The notes beneath the pieces were generated by a model, which saw only the letters and a program-made list of their open reading frames with translations, did not search any database and had not been told where the DNA came from. A stretch of 64,000 nt of DNA from a virus, in IMG/VR virus record IMGVR_UViG_3300017968_001235, positions 1 through 64,000 of that record. One strand, given 5' to 3'. Position 1 is the stretch's first letter. Every line of letters starts with the position of its first letter. This document shows positions 14,324 to 22,668 of the stretch, in pieces. The position numbers and the translations under genes are program-made.

Positions 14324-14707
14324 ATGGAAAACGCAAAGAGAATGATTTGGGTAACATTCCGAAAGGAAGGAATCCACAAGTATCCTGCGGCACTAGATGA
14401 TCCTAGTCTTGCAACAGGTGATGAATATGATGTTTCGTTTTTGGGATATCCCCACAGACACATATTCCATTTCAAAGTCGCTATCTCAGTTACACACAAC
14501 GACAGAGATATCGAATTTATTCAATTCAAAAGATGGTTAGAAAAACTTTATGAGGAGAAAACCCTTGAACTAGATTATAAGAGTTGTGAAATGATTTGCG
14601 ATGATCTATACAATCAGATCATTGCTAAACACCCTGGACGTGAAGTCCACATCGATGTCTCCGAAGATGGAGAGAACGGTGCCCACATTGAATATGCTAG
14701 AAACTAA
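14324..14707 (+). CDS. QueD/PTPS-like T-fold protein
   Basis: A 127-residue protein. FRKEGIHKYPAA and HRHIFHF supply three histidines placed like the zinc ligands of 6-pyruvoyl/6-carboxytetrahydropterin synthases. DIEFIQFKRWL, SCEMICDDL and the Glu in SEDGENGA follow the order MVxDF, PTxEN and the late Glu of that fold. The catalytic Cys found in QueD before HGH is not seen. QueD makes the second intermediate of the 7-deazaguanine pathway, and FolE, QueE and DpdA are nearby. I chose ATG 14324 because aaaagg is 5 bases upstream, homologous proteins begin there, and the promoter's start site lies after the earlier ATG 14252. A T-fold with another role is possible. Confidence 0.55.
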   Translation: MENAKRMIWVTFRKEGIHKYPAALDDPSLATGDEYDVSFLGYPHRHIFHFKVAISVTHNDRDIEFIQFKRWLEKLYEEKTLELDYKSCEMICDDLYNQIIAKHPGREVHIDVSEDGENGAHIEYARN

Positions 14708-14720
14708 AGGAAGCATTAAA

Positions 14721-14927
14721 ATGAGCAAGTATTGGGATAAACGCCCTGACGTGGTTCAAATTTTCGATGACTTAGATAGTTATCGTGACTTTTGCCGTTT
14801 CAACGGGTTTATTTTTAACGAAGCAGATCTTTATAATAAAAAGTCTCGCACTTACCAAAGTTATTTAGATCCTTCAAAAATTTCGCGAAAGCCAAAGCGA
14901 AAATTTAATAAAAGGAAGTTTCATTGA
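14721..14927 (+). CDS. Small basic conserved phage protein
   Basis: A 68-residue protein with ATG 14721 preceded by aaaggaag. The first half (SKYWDKRPDVVQIFDDLD) resembles a small protein I have seen in T4-like cyanophages. The C-terminus is highly basic (KISRKPKRKFNKRKF), which suggests nucleic acid binding. The stop overlaps the TTG start of the next gene. Function unknown. Confidence 0.55.
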   Translation: MSKYWDKRPDVVQIFDDLDSYRDFCRFNGFIFNEADLYNKKSRTYQSYLDPSKISRKPKRKFNKRKFH

Positions 14928-15991
14928 TTTATATAGTTGACATCGAAGCAGTAGATACACGTTATACTAAGCAGTGGAAGGAACATCTTCCTAAGCAGTT
15001 ACAACGTGCTACTAATAGCGAAGTCACTGTTATCAGTGGAGGAGAGACGCCTCAGGCTACTACGCCTGGGGCATTTCTTAACTTTGGCGGTACTAATGTT
15101 TACAAGAGTAAACAACTAGAACAAATTGGAGAGATGTTCTGCAATGGTAAAATTAAGGACGGTGATTATTTTCTCTATACCGATGCCTGGAATCCTACAG
15201 TTATACAACTACGTTACATGGCAGAGTTACTTGGTGTTAATATTCGCGTTGGTGGCCTCTGGCACGCTGGTAGTTATGACCCACAAGATTTCTTGGGCAG
15301 ACTAATTGGTGATAAACCTTGGGTACGTCTTGCAGAACAAAGTATGCTAGAATGTTATCATGATAACTTCTTTGCTACAGAATTCCATATTGAAATGTTT
15401 AAAAAAGCATTCCAATTGAAGCCATATGCATATGGCGATTATAAAACAGAATTTCATCGTGTAGGATGGCCTATGGAGTATCTAAAAAATAGTTTAGACT
15501 CTTACAAAGGTATGCCTAAAGAAAATATTATTCTGTTTCCGCATAGAGTTGCTCCAGAGAAACAACCAGAAATATTTAGAGACTTAAAAGAACATTTACC
15601 TAACTATGAACTTATTATTTGTCAAGAACAATCGTTAACAAAGAATGAGTATCATAACCTACTAGGTAAAGCAAAACTAGTGTTTAGTGCTAACTTACAA
15701 GAAACACTTGGTATTAGTTGGTATGAAGGCGCACTAGTTAATGCTATTCCGATGGTTCCGGATCGTTTAAGTTATAGCGAAATGGGATTAGATGAATTTA
15801 AGTATCCAAGCGAATGGACAGAAGACTTCTTTGCTTACAAGAAATATAGAAGAGTCTTAGTTGACAGAATTACTGATTACATGGAAAACTATGACAATTA
15901 TCTTCCAGTGTTACTTAAACAAGTTACAAAATTAAAAGAAGACTTCTTTTCAGGTCAAGCACTTTACAAGGTGATTAATAATGGACGATGA
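14924..15991 (+). CDS. GT-B type glycosyltransferase
   Basis: A 355-residue protein with a GT4-like second half. NIILFPHRVAPEKQPEIF (about 201-218) matches the start of the nucleotide-sugar binding domain, and LVFSANLQETLGISWYEGAL (about 247-266) matches the ExxxxxxxE region of retaining GT-B enzymes. It would move a sugar from an NDP-sugar to an unknown acceptor, such as DNA base, protein or glycan. The start is TTG 14924, which overlaps the upstream stop and has aaggaag before it. Given the neighbouring QueD-like gene, a DNA-decorating role is possible but not supported by sequence. Confidence 0.7.
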   Translation: MIYIVDIEAVDTRYTKQWKEHLPKQLQRATNSEVTVISGGETPQATTPGAFLNFGGTNVYKSKQLEQIGEMFCNGKIKDGDYFLYTDAWNPTVIQLRYMAELLGVNIRVGGLWHAGSYDPQDFLGRLIGDKPWVRLAEQSMLECYHDNFFATEFHIEMFKKAFQLKPYAYGDYKTEFHRVGWPMEYLKNSLDSYKGMPKENIILFPHRVAPEKQPEIFRDLKEHLPNYELIICQEQSLTKNEYHNLLGKAKLVFSANLQETLGISWYEGALVNAIPMVPDRLSYSEMGLDEFKYPSEWTEDFFAYKKYRRVLVDRITDYMENYDNYLPVLLKQVTKLKEDFFSGQALYKVINNGR

Positions 15992-16364
15992 TGAAAAGAA
16001 ATTTACTATTACACTAGATAATACTAATATCGATTATACAGGCCCAGGTGCAACTGTAGGCGGAATTACATCGTATTCAACAATGGATTCAACTACATAT
16101 CCAATAGATACAAGTTACGTACAAAGCGATGGCACTTATACTGTTAATGTTGACACAAGTTTTGATACAACTTTTGATACTGGTGATTTTCCATCTAGTA
16201 TAACACTTGGAGAGTATGGCGATAATTGGCCGGCAGAATATAAGATCGAAGATATGATTAAGTTATACCCTGCCCTAAAACTACAGTATGAAAAGTTTTT
16301 AGAAATATATAACTTGTGTAAGGATGATTATAACAGTAGGAAAGATGATGATGTTCCTTTCTAA
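15981..16364 (+). CDS. Acidic Thr/Ser/Tyr-rich hypothetical protein
   Basis: This protein has 127 residues. The first two thirds are a low-complexity beta-type stretch rich in Thr, Ser, Tyr and Asp, with a repeated DTS/TFDT flavour (VNVDTSFDTTFDTGDFP). The last third is more ordinary (EYKIEDMIKLYPALKLQYEKF). It could be a small virion or surface protein. No family recognised. It overlaps the upstream glycosyltransferase gene by 11 bases and the next start by about 20, so translation is likely coupled. Confidence 0.55.
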   Translation: MDDDEKKFTITLDNTNIDYTGPGATVGGITSYSTMDSTTYPIDTSYVQSDGTYTVNVDTSFDTTFDTGDFPSSITLGEYGDNWPAEYKIEDMIKLYPALKLQYEKFLEIYNLCKDDYNSRKDDDVPF

Positions 16365-16839
16365 AATTATGGACAAACTCGGCAGGCGTCGAGTAATTAC
16401 AGACAGAGACGGAAAGGTGCCTTACCTTATCCGTTATTACCTATTTCTTAAAAATAGAAAACACTTTCCTTTTAATATCACACTACACAAAGTTCTTGTA
16501 AGTGATGAGCCCACACTACATGACCACCCATGGAGTTATGCAACTTTTATTCTTAAAGGTGGTTATTGGGAACATATTCCAATCTTTGCACAAGAAGGTC
16601 ACGTATGTGGTAGTACAAGAGTTTGGAGAGGACCTGGGCATTTTCGTATGCGTAAAGCAGACGACTTGCATTGGTTAGAATTACAAAAGGATGAAAACGG
16701 AAATGAAATCCCTTGTTGGAGTTTATTCTTTATGGGACGTAAAGTTCAAGAATGGGGATTTATGCGTTGGGTTAGAAACGAAGGATATCGTTGGATCCAT
16801 AATGAGGAGTATTTGAAAGAAAAAGATGCAGGAGCCTAA
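16345..16839 (+). CDS. Cupin-fold protein
   Basis: This protein has about 160 residues. LHDHPWSYATFILKGGYWE (about residues 53-71) has the double-His plus Gly and Glu pattern of cupin motif 1, and later HFRMRKADDLHWL fits motif 2 with its His. Phages often carry such proteins, and relatives include cysteine-dioxygenase-like cupins, but no activity is known. Three in-frame ATGs lie at 16345, 16348 and 16351. The weak ribosome binding site (taggaaag, 16337-16344) does not choose clearly between them. An ATG at 16324 is too far upstream of it. Confidence 0.6.
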   Translation: MMMFLSKIMDKLGRRRVITDRDGKVPYLIRYYLFLKNRKHFPFNITLHKVLVSDEPTLHDHPWSYATFILKGGYWEHIPIFAQEGHVCGSTRVWRGPGHFRMRKADDLHWLELQKDENGNEIPCWSLFFMGRKVQEWGFMRWVRNEGYRWIHNEEYLKEKDAGA

Positions 16840-17995
16840 AGTACAAACTCTACTAGATGGTAGAATGAAAATTTTTGATGACGTGTGGTCGCCGCCACAC
16901 CTTAACGAACTTGTTTTAGACGTTAAGAATATGTTATATATGTATGGTGAAGTTGATAATGTTGACTTACCGCCAACTGGAATGAGTACTGGTGATTACT
17001 TAGGCACAAAAATATTCCATGCTTTATGGGAGTTTTGTGAAAAGTATGTACCAGAGGTTCATGGTTGTATTTTAAAAAGATCACACGCAAACATTTTTGC
17101 TCCAAGAGAACAAGCATATTATCATGTAGATGACGAAAACGATGATGCTTGGACATTTATGTTTTATGCAAATAATAACTGGGATATCAATGACGGTGGC
17201 GAAACTAAGTTTATTATTAACAAACAAGAAAAAGGTAACTTAGAAGGAACAGGCGACTATCCAACTATTTGGGCAATACCTCCTATTCCAGGACGTATGC
17301 TTATTTGGAAAAGCAATATCCTACATACTGCTACTCCTTTAAGGAATGAACATAGATTTACGCCTACATTTAAATTTGTAAAATACGAACCAGATAGGCA
17401 TGGTAAAGGAGAAGGTGCTATTAGAATGGGATATCCAGAAACCTATCCTTGGACAAAAGAGTATGTTCCTCCTATGCCTCAAAAAGAAACCGTACATACT
17501 GTTGCTAGAATTGATGTACTAGAAACTGCTATTACAAATGTTATTCACGATAAAATCGTTGAAGAAATTGAAGTTTGTGATAACAGAATTGATAATGACC
17601 CTAATGACACACATTACGAAGATTTAGTTTATCCTAGTTCTGCAGGTTGCACACATTTACAAGCAGAACTAGAAAGAACTGTACAAGAGTACTATGGAGA
17701 TGATTTAGAACTAACAGGTATTTGGGTTCATAAAACTGAGCCAAACGGTAGTACTAATTTTCATAATCATCACGGTAGTGATATATCTTTTGTATATTAT
17801 CCACGTGTACTTGACAATCAAGGTGATCTGCATTTTAAACTATTTGCAAATACAGAATCATATGAAAAGACTGTACACCCAAGCACAGGGACGATGTTTA
17901 TTTTTCCTAGTAGCATACCGCACTACACAGGAAAAAATTTATCAGGAAAGGATAGATATTCTATTAGCGGTAACTTCAAGAGGAAATCATCATGA
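16826..17995 (+). CDS. Double 2OG-Fe(II) oxygenase fusion
   Basis: A 389-residue protein with two jelly-roll oxygenase domains. The first (about 1-190) is prolyl-4-hydroxylase-like: YYHVDDENDDAW gives the HxD pair, ILHTATPL the distal His, and HRFTPTF the Arg. The second (about 215-386) is of the 2OG-FeII_Oxy_5 type: NFHNHHGSDISFVYY, IPHYTGKN and KDRYSISGNF supply the equivalent residues. Both sites look complete. Each domain is normally a separate protein of about 180-200 residues, so this looks like a genuine fusion. The gene overlaps the cupin and the phosphoribosyltransferase genes. Substrates unknown. Confidence 0.8.
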   Translation: MQEPKVQTLLDGRMKIFDDVWSPPHLNELVLDVKNMLYMYGEVDNVDLPPTGMSTGDYLGTKIFHALWEFCEKYVPEVHGCILKRSHANIFAPREQAYYHVDDENDDAWTFMFYANNNWDINDGGETKFIINKQEKGNLEGTGDYPTIWAIPPIPGRMLIWKSNILHTATPLRNEHRFTPTFKFVKYEPDRHGKGEGAIRMGYPETYPWTKEYVPPMPQKETVHTVARIDVLETAITNVIHDKIVEEIEVCDNRIDNDPNDTHYEDLVYPSSAGCTHLQAELERTVQEYYGDDLELTGIWVHKTEPNGSTNFHNHHGSDISFVYYPRVLDNQGDLHFKLFANTESYEKTVHPSTGTMFIFPSSIPHYTGKNLSGKDRYSISGNFKRKSS

Positions 17996-18537
17996 TTAAA
18001 AAGAAATATTACAGTTGGGCAGATGTAGAACGTATGTGTAATAACATTGTTTTACAAATGTATTATGATAATTGGAAGCCTGATTACATTGTAGGTATTA
18101 CACGAGGCGGTAATGTACCTGCTACTATTATTAGTAACATGACAGGCATTCGTTGCGAAGCACTTAAGGTAAGCCTGCGTGATGATAACAGAGAAAGTGA
18201 AAGCAACTTTTGGATGGCAGAAGATGCCTTTGGATATCGTGAAAAAGAAGAAGACCGTGTTACAGGCGGACCACTAGAAAAGAAAATTCTTATTGTAGAC
18301 GATATCAACGATACTGGTGCTACATTTAATTGGATCAAGGACGACTGGCGTTCAGGTTGTTTACCTAACGATCCTAAATGGGAGAAGGTATGGGGTAATA
18401 ACGTTCGTTTCGCAGTATTAACAGATAACCTTTCATCAAAGTTTGATGGGTGTGTTAACTATCATTGCGACACGGTTAATAAGTTTGAAGAAGATGTTTG
18501 GCTTGTTTATCCTTGGGAAAATGTTGGTCAATACTAA
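17992..18537 (+). CDS. Phosphoribosyltransferase (type I)
   Basis: A 181-residue type I PRTase. KILIVDDINDTGATF (about 96-110) is the PRPP-binding loop (two acidic residues, then TGxT), and YIVGITRGGNVPA (about 26-38) is the PPi loop. Members convert a base plus PRPP into a nucleotide, usually guanine, xanthine, hypoxanthine or orotate. The base is not evident. A role in salvage of modified bases would fit the deazaguanine genes nearby, but this is a guess. It overlaps the upstream gene by ATGA, and the next gene by TAATG. Confidence 0.85.
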   Translation: MIKKKYYSWADVERMCNNIVLQMYYDNWKPDYIVGITRGGNVPATIISNMTGIRCEALKVSLRDDNRESESNFWMAEDAFGYREKEEDRVTGGPLEKKILIVDDINDTGATFNWIKDDWRSGCLPNDPKWEKVWGNNVRFAVLTDNLSSKFDGCVNYHCDTVNKFEEDVWLVYPWENVGQY

Positions 18538-18740
18538 TGTGGTTTTTAGTTTTTATCAATATAATGTTTAATGCCCAAGCAGGTTACGATGAGCCTTATA
18601 TCGAAGCATACTACGAGTTTGACACTATGGAAGAGTGCTTTATAGGTCGTGATATTTTACTAAACGAACTAGGCACAGGTACTGAATATTTTCCACCTGG
18701 AACACAAGCAGTTTGTATTAATAATCAAGGAAAAAGATAA
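18537..18740 (+). CDS. Small exported protein with signal peptide
   Basis: A 67-residue protein (ATG 18537, overlapping the upstream stop by TAATG) with a short hydrophobic N-terminus (MWFLVFINIMFNAQA) that looks like a signal peptide cut at about AQA/G, residue 15/16. The mature part of about 50 residues has two cysteines (EECF and VCIN) that could form a disulphide. This suggests a periplasmic or exported phage protein. An upstream start (18498) would put more residues before the signal, which I do not favour. Confidence 0.6.
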   Translation: MWFLVFINIMFNAQAGYDEPYIEAYYEFDTMEECFIGRDILLNELGTGTEYFPPGTQAVCINNQGKR

Positions 18741-19513
18741 TGGCTACTTCAGAAGAAAAACAAGAACTAGTTGAAGAAATAAAAGGTCCACATCACTATA
18801 GACTTTCATTAAGTGGTTATGGTGCCGAATGTTCATATATGCGTATTTCAAAAGAAGCATTTGATTTTTGGTATCCACATACAAAAGATCATGGTGACAG
18901 CGATGCCATTCATTACATTACAAGTGCTGAAGATAAATCAGTAAAAGAAGTAAATGAAGATGATCACTACGAAGAAGTTAAAGCAAAAGACATTCCTAAA
19001 GAAGCAATGTTCATGCACGATGATACAGGCGAAGTAGGTGCTAGTTGGTATGAACCGCTTGATGAATTTGATCATACATGGGGGCCAACACTTGATGGTG
19101 CATATCTTACTATCGAAAAAGTAGAGAGTGATGAGTATCGTTCAAAGTTTATTGAAGATATTGTTGAAGGACAAGACCTAAGTGAGTGGATGGAAGAAAC
19201 ATCAGAAAAGTTTTCTACTGATGATGAATATGTAGAATGCTACGATGACAATCACGATTATGGAGATAGATATCCTGAAAAGGGTGATTATATTTGTCAA
19301 TTTTATAGTGCAGAAAAAGGCACATTCTTCGATGCAGGGTTTACTACACCTGGATTGTTTGATCCAAAAAAATTAAAGTTCTGTATTGGCGAAGCACCTA
19401 ATGGTGAAGATCTTGTATATGCTATAAAGTATGATGGTGAAGAATTAAGCAACGACGGTGGCGATACTAACGGCAAAGGTTACTATTGCTATTTTTACAA
19501 GCAGGAGTTTTAA
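18740..19513 (+). CDS. Large acidic hypothetical protein
   Basis: This protein has 257 residues and is strongly acidic, with many Asp, Glu and Tyr residues and a few cysteines. It lacks a signal peptide and has no known motif. It is joined to its neighbours by one-base overlaps on both sides, so it is part of a coupled run with the exported small protein and the next gene. The acidic character would suit a DNA-mimic or a halophilic-type protein, but that is speculation. Confidence 0.6.
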   Translation: MATSEEKQELVEEIKGPHHYRLSLSGYGAECSYMRISKEAFDFWYPHTKDHGDSDAIHYITSAEDKSVKEVNEDDHYEEVKAKDIPKEAMFMHDDTGEVGASWYEPLDEFDHTWGPTLDGAYLTIEKVESDEYRSKFIEDIVEGQDLSEWMEETSEKFSTDDEYVECYDDNHDYGDRYPEKGDYICQFYSAEKGTFFDAGFTTPGLFDPKKLKFCIGEAPNGEDLVYAIKYDGEELSNDGGDTNGKGYYCYFYKQEF

Positions 19514-20208
19514 TGACTACAGTCGGTTGGTGTTGGACAGGTCCTATTCCAGAGTTATTAATTCTAGAACCTGAAAAACTACCTAAGTTAACAGTAAAGA
19601 ATAAAGACTACAATAAACGAGGTGTAATTGATTGCCCATCGTTTGCTTCTTGGTATAACTCTTATTATGTTCTAAAAAGTCCTGTTAACTTTACTGCTAC
19701 AAGTACCAAAGACGGTATTGAAATTAACAGCGACGAAGTAGATACACAACACTTGCAAAGTTTAGTTACATTTCATAATAGTAATGATATGTATGATCTA
19801 AATAAACCTATGTTTCAATTTAATTTAAGATACTTGTTTATTGCAGACGAACCTTGCTTGATGGAAATTACTCCGCCTTTCTTACATCGAAATGATTATA
19901 AAGATGGTGTTGTAGGCGGTAGTTACAATATACATAGTTGGATTAGAAGTATTAGTTGGGGATATGTTTTTAATAAAGTTGGTGAAACTTTAGAAATAAA
20001 AAGAGGAGACCCACTATGTTATGTTAAGTTTACTACACCAAAATTAACTGAAAATATTAAATTGGTTGAGTGTGAACTTACCCCAGAAGTTATAAAAGAA
20101 CTTGAACGAAAAGACTACTTGACACAGTTTAAAAAAGGTGGTATAATAAACTTAATGCGTCGAGCACTTAAACTTAGACCAAAACGATTAATTAAGGTGG
20201 TGAAATAA
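19513..20208 (+). CDS. Hypothetical protein with basic C-terminus
   Basis: A 231-residue protein with start ATG 19513, which overlaps the stop of the previous gene and has aggag upstream. The body is beta-rich with aromatic residues (GWCWTGPIPELL, RYLFIADEPCLMEITPP). The last 25 residues are basic (LMRRALKLRPKRLIK). I recognise related proteins in marine T4-like phages but know of no function. A consensus promoter for the HIT gene lies inside the end of this gene. Confidence 0.6.
   Translation: MTTVGWCWTGPIPELLILEPEKLPKLTVKNKDYNKRGVIDCPSFASWYNSYYVLKSPVNFTATSTKDGIEINSDEVDTQHLQSLVTFHNSNDMYDLNKPMFQFNLRYLFIADEPCLMEITPPFLHRNDYKDGVVGGSYNIHSWIRSISWGYVFNKVGETLEIKRGDPLCYVKFTTPKLTENIKLVECELTPEVIKELERKDYLTQFKKGGIINLMRRALKLRPKRLIKVVK
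20119..20147 (+). promoter_or_regulatory. Sigma-70-type promoter for the HIT gene
   Basis: TTGACA (20119-20124), a 17-base spacer and TATAAT (20142-20147), both perfect. It lies inside the upstream gene. The predicted leader of about 55 bases includes aaggtggtg before ATG 20210. Confidence 0.75.
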
Positions 20209-20209
20209 T

Positions 20210-20629
20210 ATGGATACTTTAGAAAAAGCACAAGCAGACGGTAGAGCACCGTGGTCAGATGTTGTTTATGATACAAGAGATTTTGTAGTATATAACGACA
20301 AATTTCCTGTAACACCAGGACACACTTTAGTTGTACCTAAGGAAAACTTGGACGAAGAAATACTACGTTGTTTTAAATTTGCACTAGCAATGGGTAAACA
20401 AAATGTAGAAGCAGACAACGACATCACAGGATATAACATTGGTATTAACATTGGTGCTAGTGCAGGCCAAACTTGTATGTATCCACACGTTCATTTAATT
20501 TTTAGACGTGACGGTGATATGGACGATCCTAAAGGTGGTGTTCGAGGCGTTCTTCCCACAAAACAAAAATACCAAACAAGAGATCCTAAACAACCAAGTT
20601 TATTTCAAGATATGGGAGATTGTGTTTAA
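20210..20629 (+). CDS. HIT-family nucleotide hydrolase
   Basis: A 139-residue HIT protein. Near the middle, FPVTPGHTLVVPK and, about 50 residues later, HVHLIFRRDGD carry the HIT motif (His-x-His-x), with the nucleophilic His expected at HVH and its partner His in YPHVH. Members hydrolyse or transfer nucleotide monophosphates (AMP-lysine, Ap4A, adenylylated DNA). Phage homologues are common and their role is not defined. It has its own consensus promoter. The gene at 20629 begins at its stop (TAATG). Confidence 0.85.
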   Translation: MDTLEKAQADGRAPWSDVVYDTRDFVVYNDKFPVTPGHTLVVPKENLDEEILRCFKFALAMGKQNVEADNDITGYNIGINIGASAGQTCMYPHVHLIFRRDGDMDDPKGGVRGVLPTKQKYQTRDPKQPSLFQDMGDCV

Positions 20630-21480
20630 TGAGTAGAATTGTTGCACTAGGGTGTAGTCATACATCAGGTTACCATATTGGCGACTTGCCTCCTAATGAA
20701 CAAGACTGGAATTTAGAAAACTGGAAGTTTTCTGGTAAATGGAACGACAACAACTGGGCAGAGTTTTATATTAACAGCAAAGGTAAAGATGGTGCCATCT
20801 TTGCAAATCCATCAAACGGCTGGTGGGAATATAGCGAATGGCTTTCACATCTTTTTAAAACGTATGACGATATTGAAGAAGTAGTTGTACAACAAACATA
20901 TTGGAATCGTTTTAGACTATGTATGCAGTACCCACAACACTACGAAAAGATGATTCCTTTAGATGAACTATATGAATTAGAAACTACAAAAGGAAATATT
21001 GATTGCTGGATTAAACGAATACACAACGAAGCACAAGATGTATTTGATATACCTATGCAAAGTTATGCTCAAGACTTCCAAAAAAATTGTCAATTTACAG
21101 TTAAATTTCATCCAAGGTTTATGATGGGCGATCCCGATCTAAGAACACAACCATACATGACTGTAAAGACTTGGATGGAGTTAATGAACCTAAAAGCACA
21201 ACGTGAGTTTTTAAAAGAACTATATATCTTACAAGAACTTTGTCGCAATAACAATGCGAAACTGAAAATTTTTGCGTTAAACAAATGGACTTGGATTCCA
21301 GACAACTTAAATGATTATTTTAATTTTGATTTGGTTGAAGTTGCAAAAGATAACGTAGAAGATTGGTTTCTACAACACAAAGATATTAATGTAGGAACCA
21401 AAACAATTGATGATGAACATTATGATGTTGATATTCATCAAATTATTGGCACAGACTATATGAAAGACCAATTTAAGTAG
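20629..21480 (+). CDS. SGNH/GDSL-like hydrolase-type protein
   Basis: A 283-residue protein. The N-terminal VALGCSHTSG matches the GDS block of SGNH hydrolases with Cys-Ser in place of Asp-Ser, and the late Asp/His pair (DDEHYD, about 262-267) fits the catalytic Asp-x-x-His. A mid-region WMEL and Asn-rich stretch could supply the oxyanion residues. Members of this superfamily remove or add acyl groups, often on sugars. Three related proteins are in the window (23953, 54994, 58378). ATG 20629 is preferred over TTG 20620. Confidence 0.5.
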   Translation: MSRIVALGCSHTSGYHIGDLPPNEQDWNLENWKFSGKWNDNNWAEFYINSKGKDGAIFANPSNGWWEYSEWLSHLFKTYDDIEEVVVQQTYWNRFRLCMQYPQHYEKMIPLDELYELETTKGNIDCWIKRIHNEAQDVFDIPMQSYAQDFQKNCQFTVKFHPRFMMGDPDLRTQPYMTVKTWMELMNLKAQREFLKELYILQELCRNNNAKLKIFALNKWTWIPDNLNDYFNFDLVEVAKDNVEDWFLQHKDINVGTKTIDDEHYDVDIHQIIGTDYMKDQFK

Positions 21481-21492
21481 AAAGGAAAAACA

Positions 21493-21702
21493 ATGCCAGA
21501 ATATAACAGAGAAAACATGATTGAAGCAATCAAAGAACACGCAAAAGGACACATTGCCAAACACGCAATGAATGTAGAAGTGTATTTGAAAAATTCAGCA
21601 GGCGTAGGTGAGCATCCGGACGTTTTGGAAGCCGTTGAAAAAGAACTGAAAGTTATTGCAGAATATCATGATCAGTTAGAAGTATTGAACAAATATTTTT
21701 AA
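21493..21702 (+). CDS. Small conserved helical phage protein
   Basis: This encodes 69 residues, mostly helix, with clear amphipathic repeats (MIEAIKEHAKGHIAKHAMNVEVYL then HPDVLEAVEKELKVIAEYHDQL). A ribosome binding site (aaagg) precedes the ATG. I know similar small proteins from T4-like cyanophages, none with a known function. It ends 91 bases before the start of folE, in which lies a consensus promoter. Confidence 0.6.
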   Translation: MPEYNRENMIEAIKEHAKGHIAKHAMNVEVYLKNSAGVGEHPDVLEAVEKELKVIAEYHDQLEVLNKYF

Positions 21703-21720
21703 TATTCGTGTATAATATAC

Positions 21721-21749
21721 TTGACAAAAACCTAAATAAAGTATATAAT
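21721..21749 (+). promoter_or_regulatory. Sigma-70-type promoter for folE-queE
   Basis: TTGACA (21721-21726), 17 bases, TATAAT (21744-21749), both perfect, in the intergenic region. The predicted transcript starts near 21756 and leads through a short leader to the ribosome binding site (ggag, 21783-21786) of folE. This places the deazaguanine precursor genes among early genes. Confidence 0.85.
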
Positions 21750-21793
21750 GTAAACTATATTAGACATCCACGTCTATAACTCGGAGAGATAAA

Positions 21794-22477
21794 TTGAGCA
21801 AAAGTAAACAAGTAAAACAAAAATTAGAAGATGCTGGCATCCGCTATTGGGCAGGTGACAACATCTCCGAAGTCTTACAAAAAGGCGATAAAGAAGAACT
21901 AATTGAAGAGGCTACACTAGCATTTGAAAATGTTCTTGATACATTGGTAATTGATCGTCATAATGATCCTAATTCAAAAGGTACCGCAAGACGTCTTGCA
22001 AAGATGTACTTTAACGAATTAATGCAAGGACGTTATGATCCAATTCCACCAGCAACTGCATTTCCTAATGATAGCGAAGATAGATATGAAGGTATGCTTG
22101 TAGTTCGTAGCGAACTTAAGAGTGTATGTTCACATCATCATCAACCAGTAACTGGCGTAGCATACATTGGTATTATTGCCGCTAATAAACTTATTGGACT
22201 ATCTAAGTATACACGTATTGCACAATGGTGTGCTAGACGTGGTACTCTGCAAGAAGAACTTGCAAATGATATTGCTCGTGAAATACAGAAAGCAACTGAT
22301 GCCGAACACTTAGGTGTGTATATTCAAGCAACACATGGTTGTTGTGAGAATCGTGGTATTATGGCAACTAGTAGTTTAACACAAACTACAGTACTAAAAG
22401 GTGCTTTTAAAGACGATGCAGGTACTAAGAAAGAATTTATGGACAATATCAAATTACAACAGGAGTTTGCCTGCTAA
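21794..22477 (+). CDS. folE: GTP cyclohydrolase I (FolE)
   Basis: A 227-residue protein with all FolE signatures: CSHHHQPVTG (zinc Cys and His, about 113-122), LIGLSKYTRI (about 135-144), ARRGTLQEEL and ATHGCCENRG (second zinc Cys, about 180-189). FolE turns GTP into dihydroneopterin triphosphate, the first step of both folate and 7-deazaguanine synthesis. Phages that put 7-deazaguanine in DNA often encode it. The start is TTG 21794, after ggag. The next two genes overlap end to start, forming a folE, membrane protein, queE operon. Confidence 0.95.
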   Translation: MSKSKQVKQKLEDAGIRYWAGDNISEVLQKGDKEELIEEATLAFENVLDTLVIDRHNDPNSKGTARRLAKMYFNELMQGRYDPIPPATAFPNDSEDRYEGMLVVRSELKSVCSHHHQPVTGVAYIGIIAANKLIGLSKYTRIAQWCARRGTLQEELANDIAREIQKATDAEHLGVYIQATHGCCENRGIMATSSLTQTTVLKGAFKDDAGTKKEFMDNIKLQQEFAC

Positions 22478-22668
22478 TGCCTATTCCAGAAAAAGTATTT
22501 GTTCCGGCACCTAAAGATCCAGGCAAAGGACATTTTTATGTAAGTTTAATTAAAAGCGGATTACGTTTAGCAGGTTGCTTAGTAGCCGCTTACACAGGAT
22601 CAGTGGTAGCACTAGCATTATTTTTTGCTGTTGCTGAGTTCCTTGGTATTGCAGAGGAGATTGTTTAA
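22477..22668 (+). CDS. Small membrane protein in the folE-queE operon
   Basis: A 63-residue protein coupled by one-base overlaps to folE and queE. The first 30 residues are polar and basic, then a long hydrophobic stretch (about 31-63) crosses the membrane once or twice (GCLVAAYTGSVVALALFFAVAEFL). No family recognised. It may only be carried by the operon. Confidence 0.6.
   Translation: MPIPEKVFVPAPKDPGKGHFYVSLIKSGLRLAGCLVAAYTGSVVALALFFAVAEFLGIAEEIV

Noticed and set aside
14937-14968. TTGACA and TATACT at the start of the glycosyltransferase gene
   Set aside because: The spacer is 20 bases, outside the usual 16-18.
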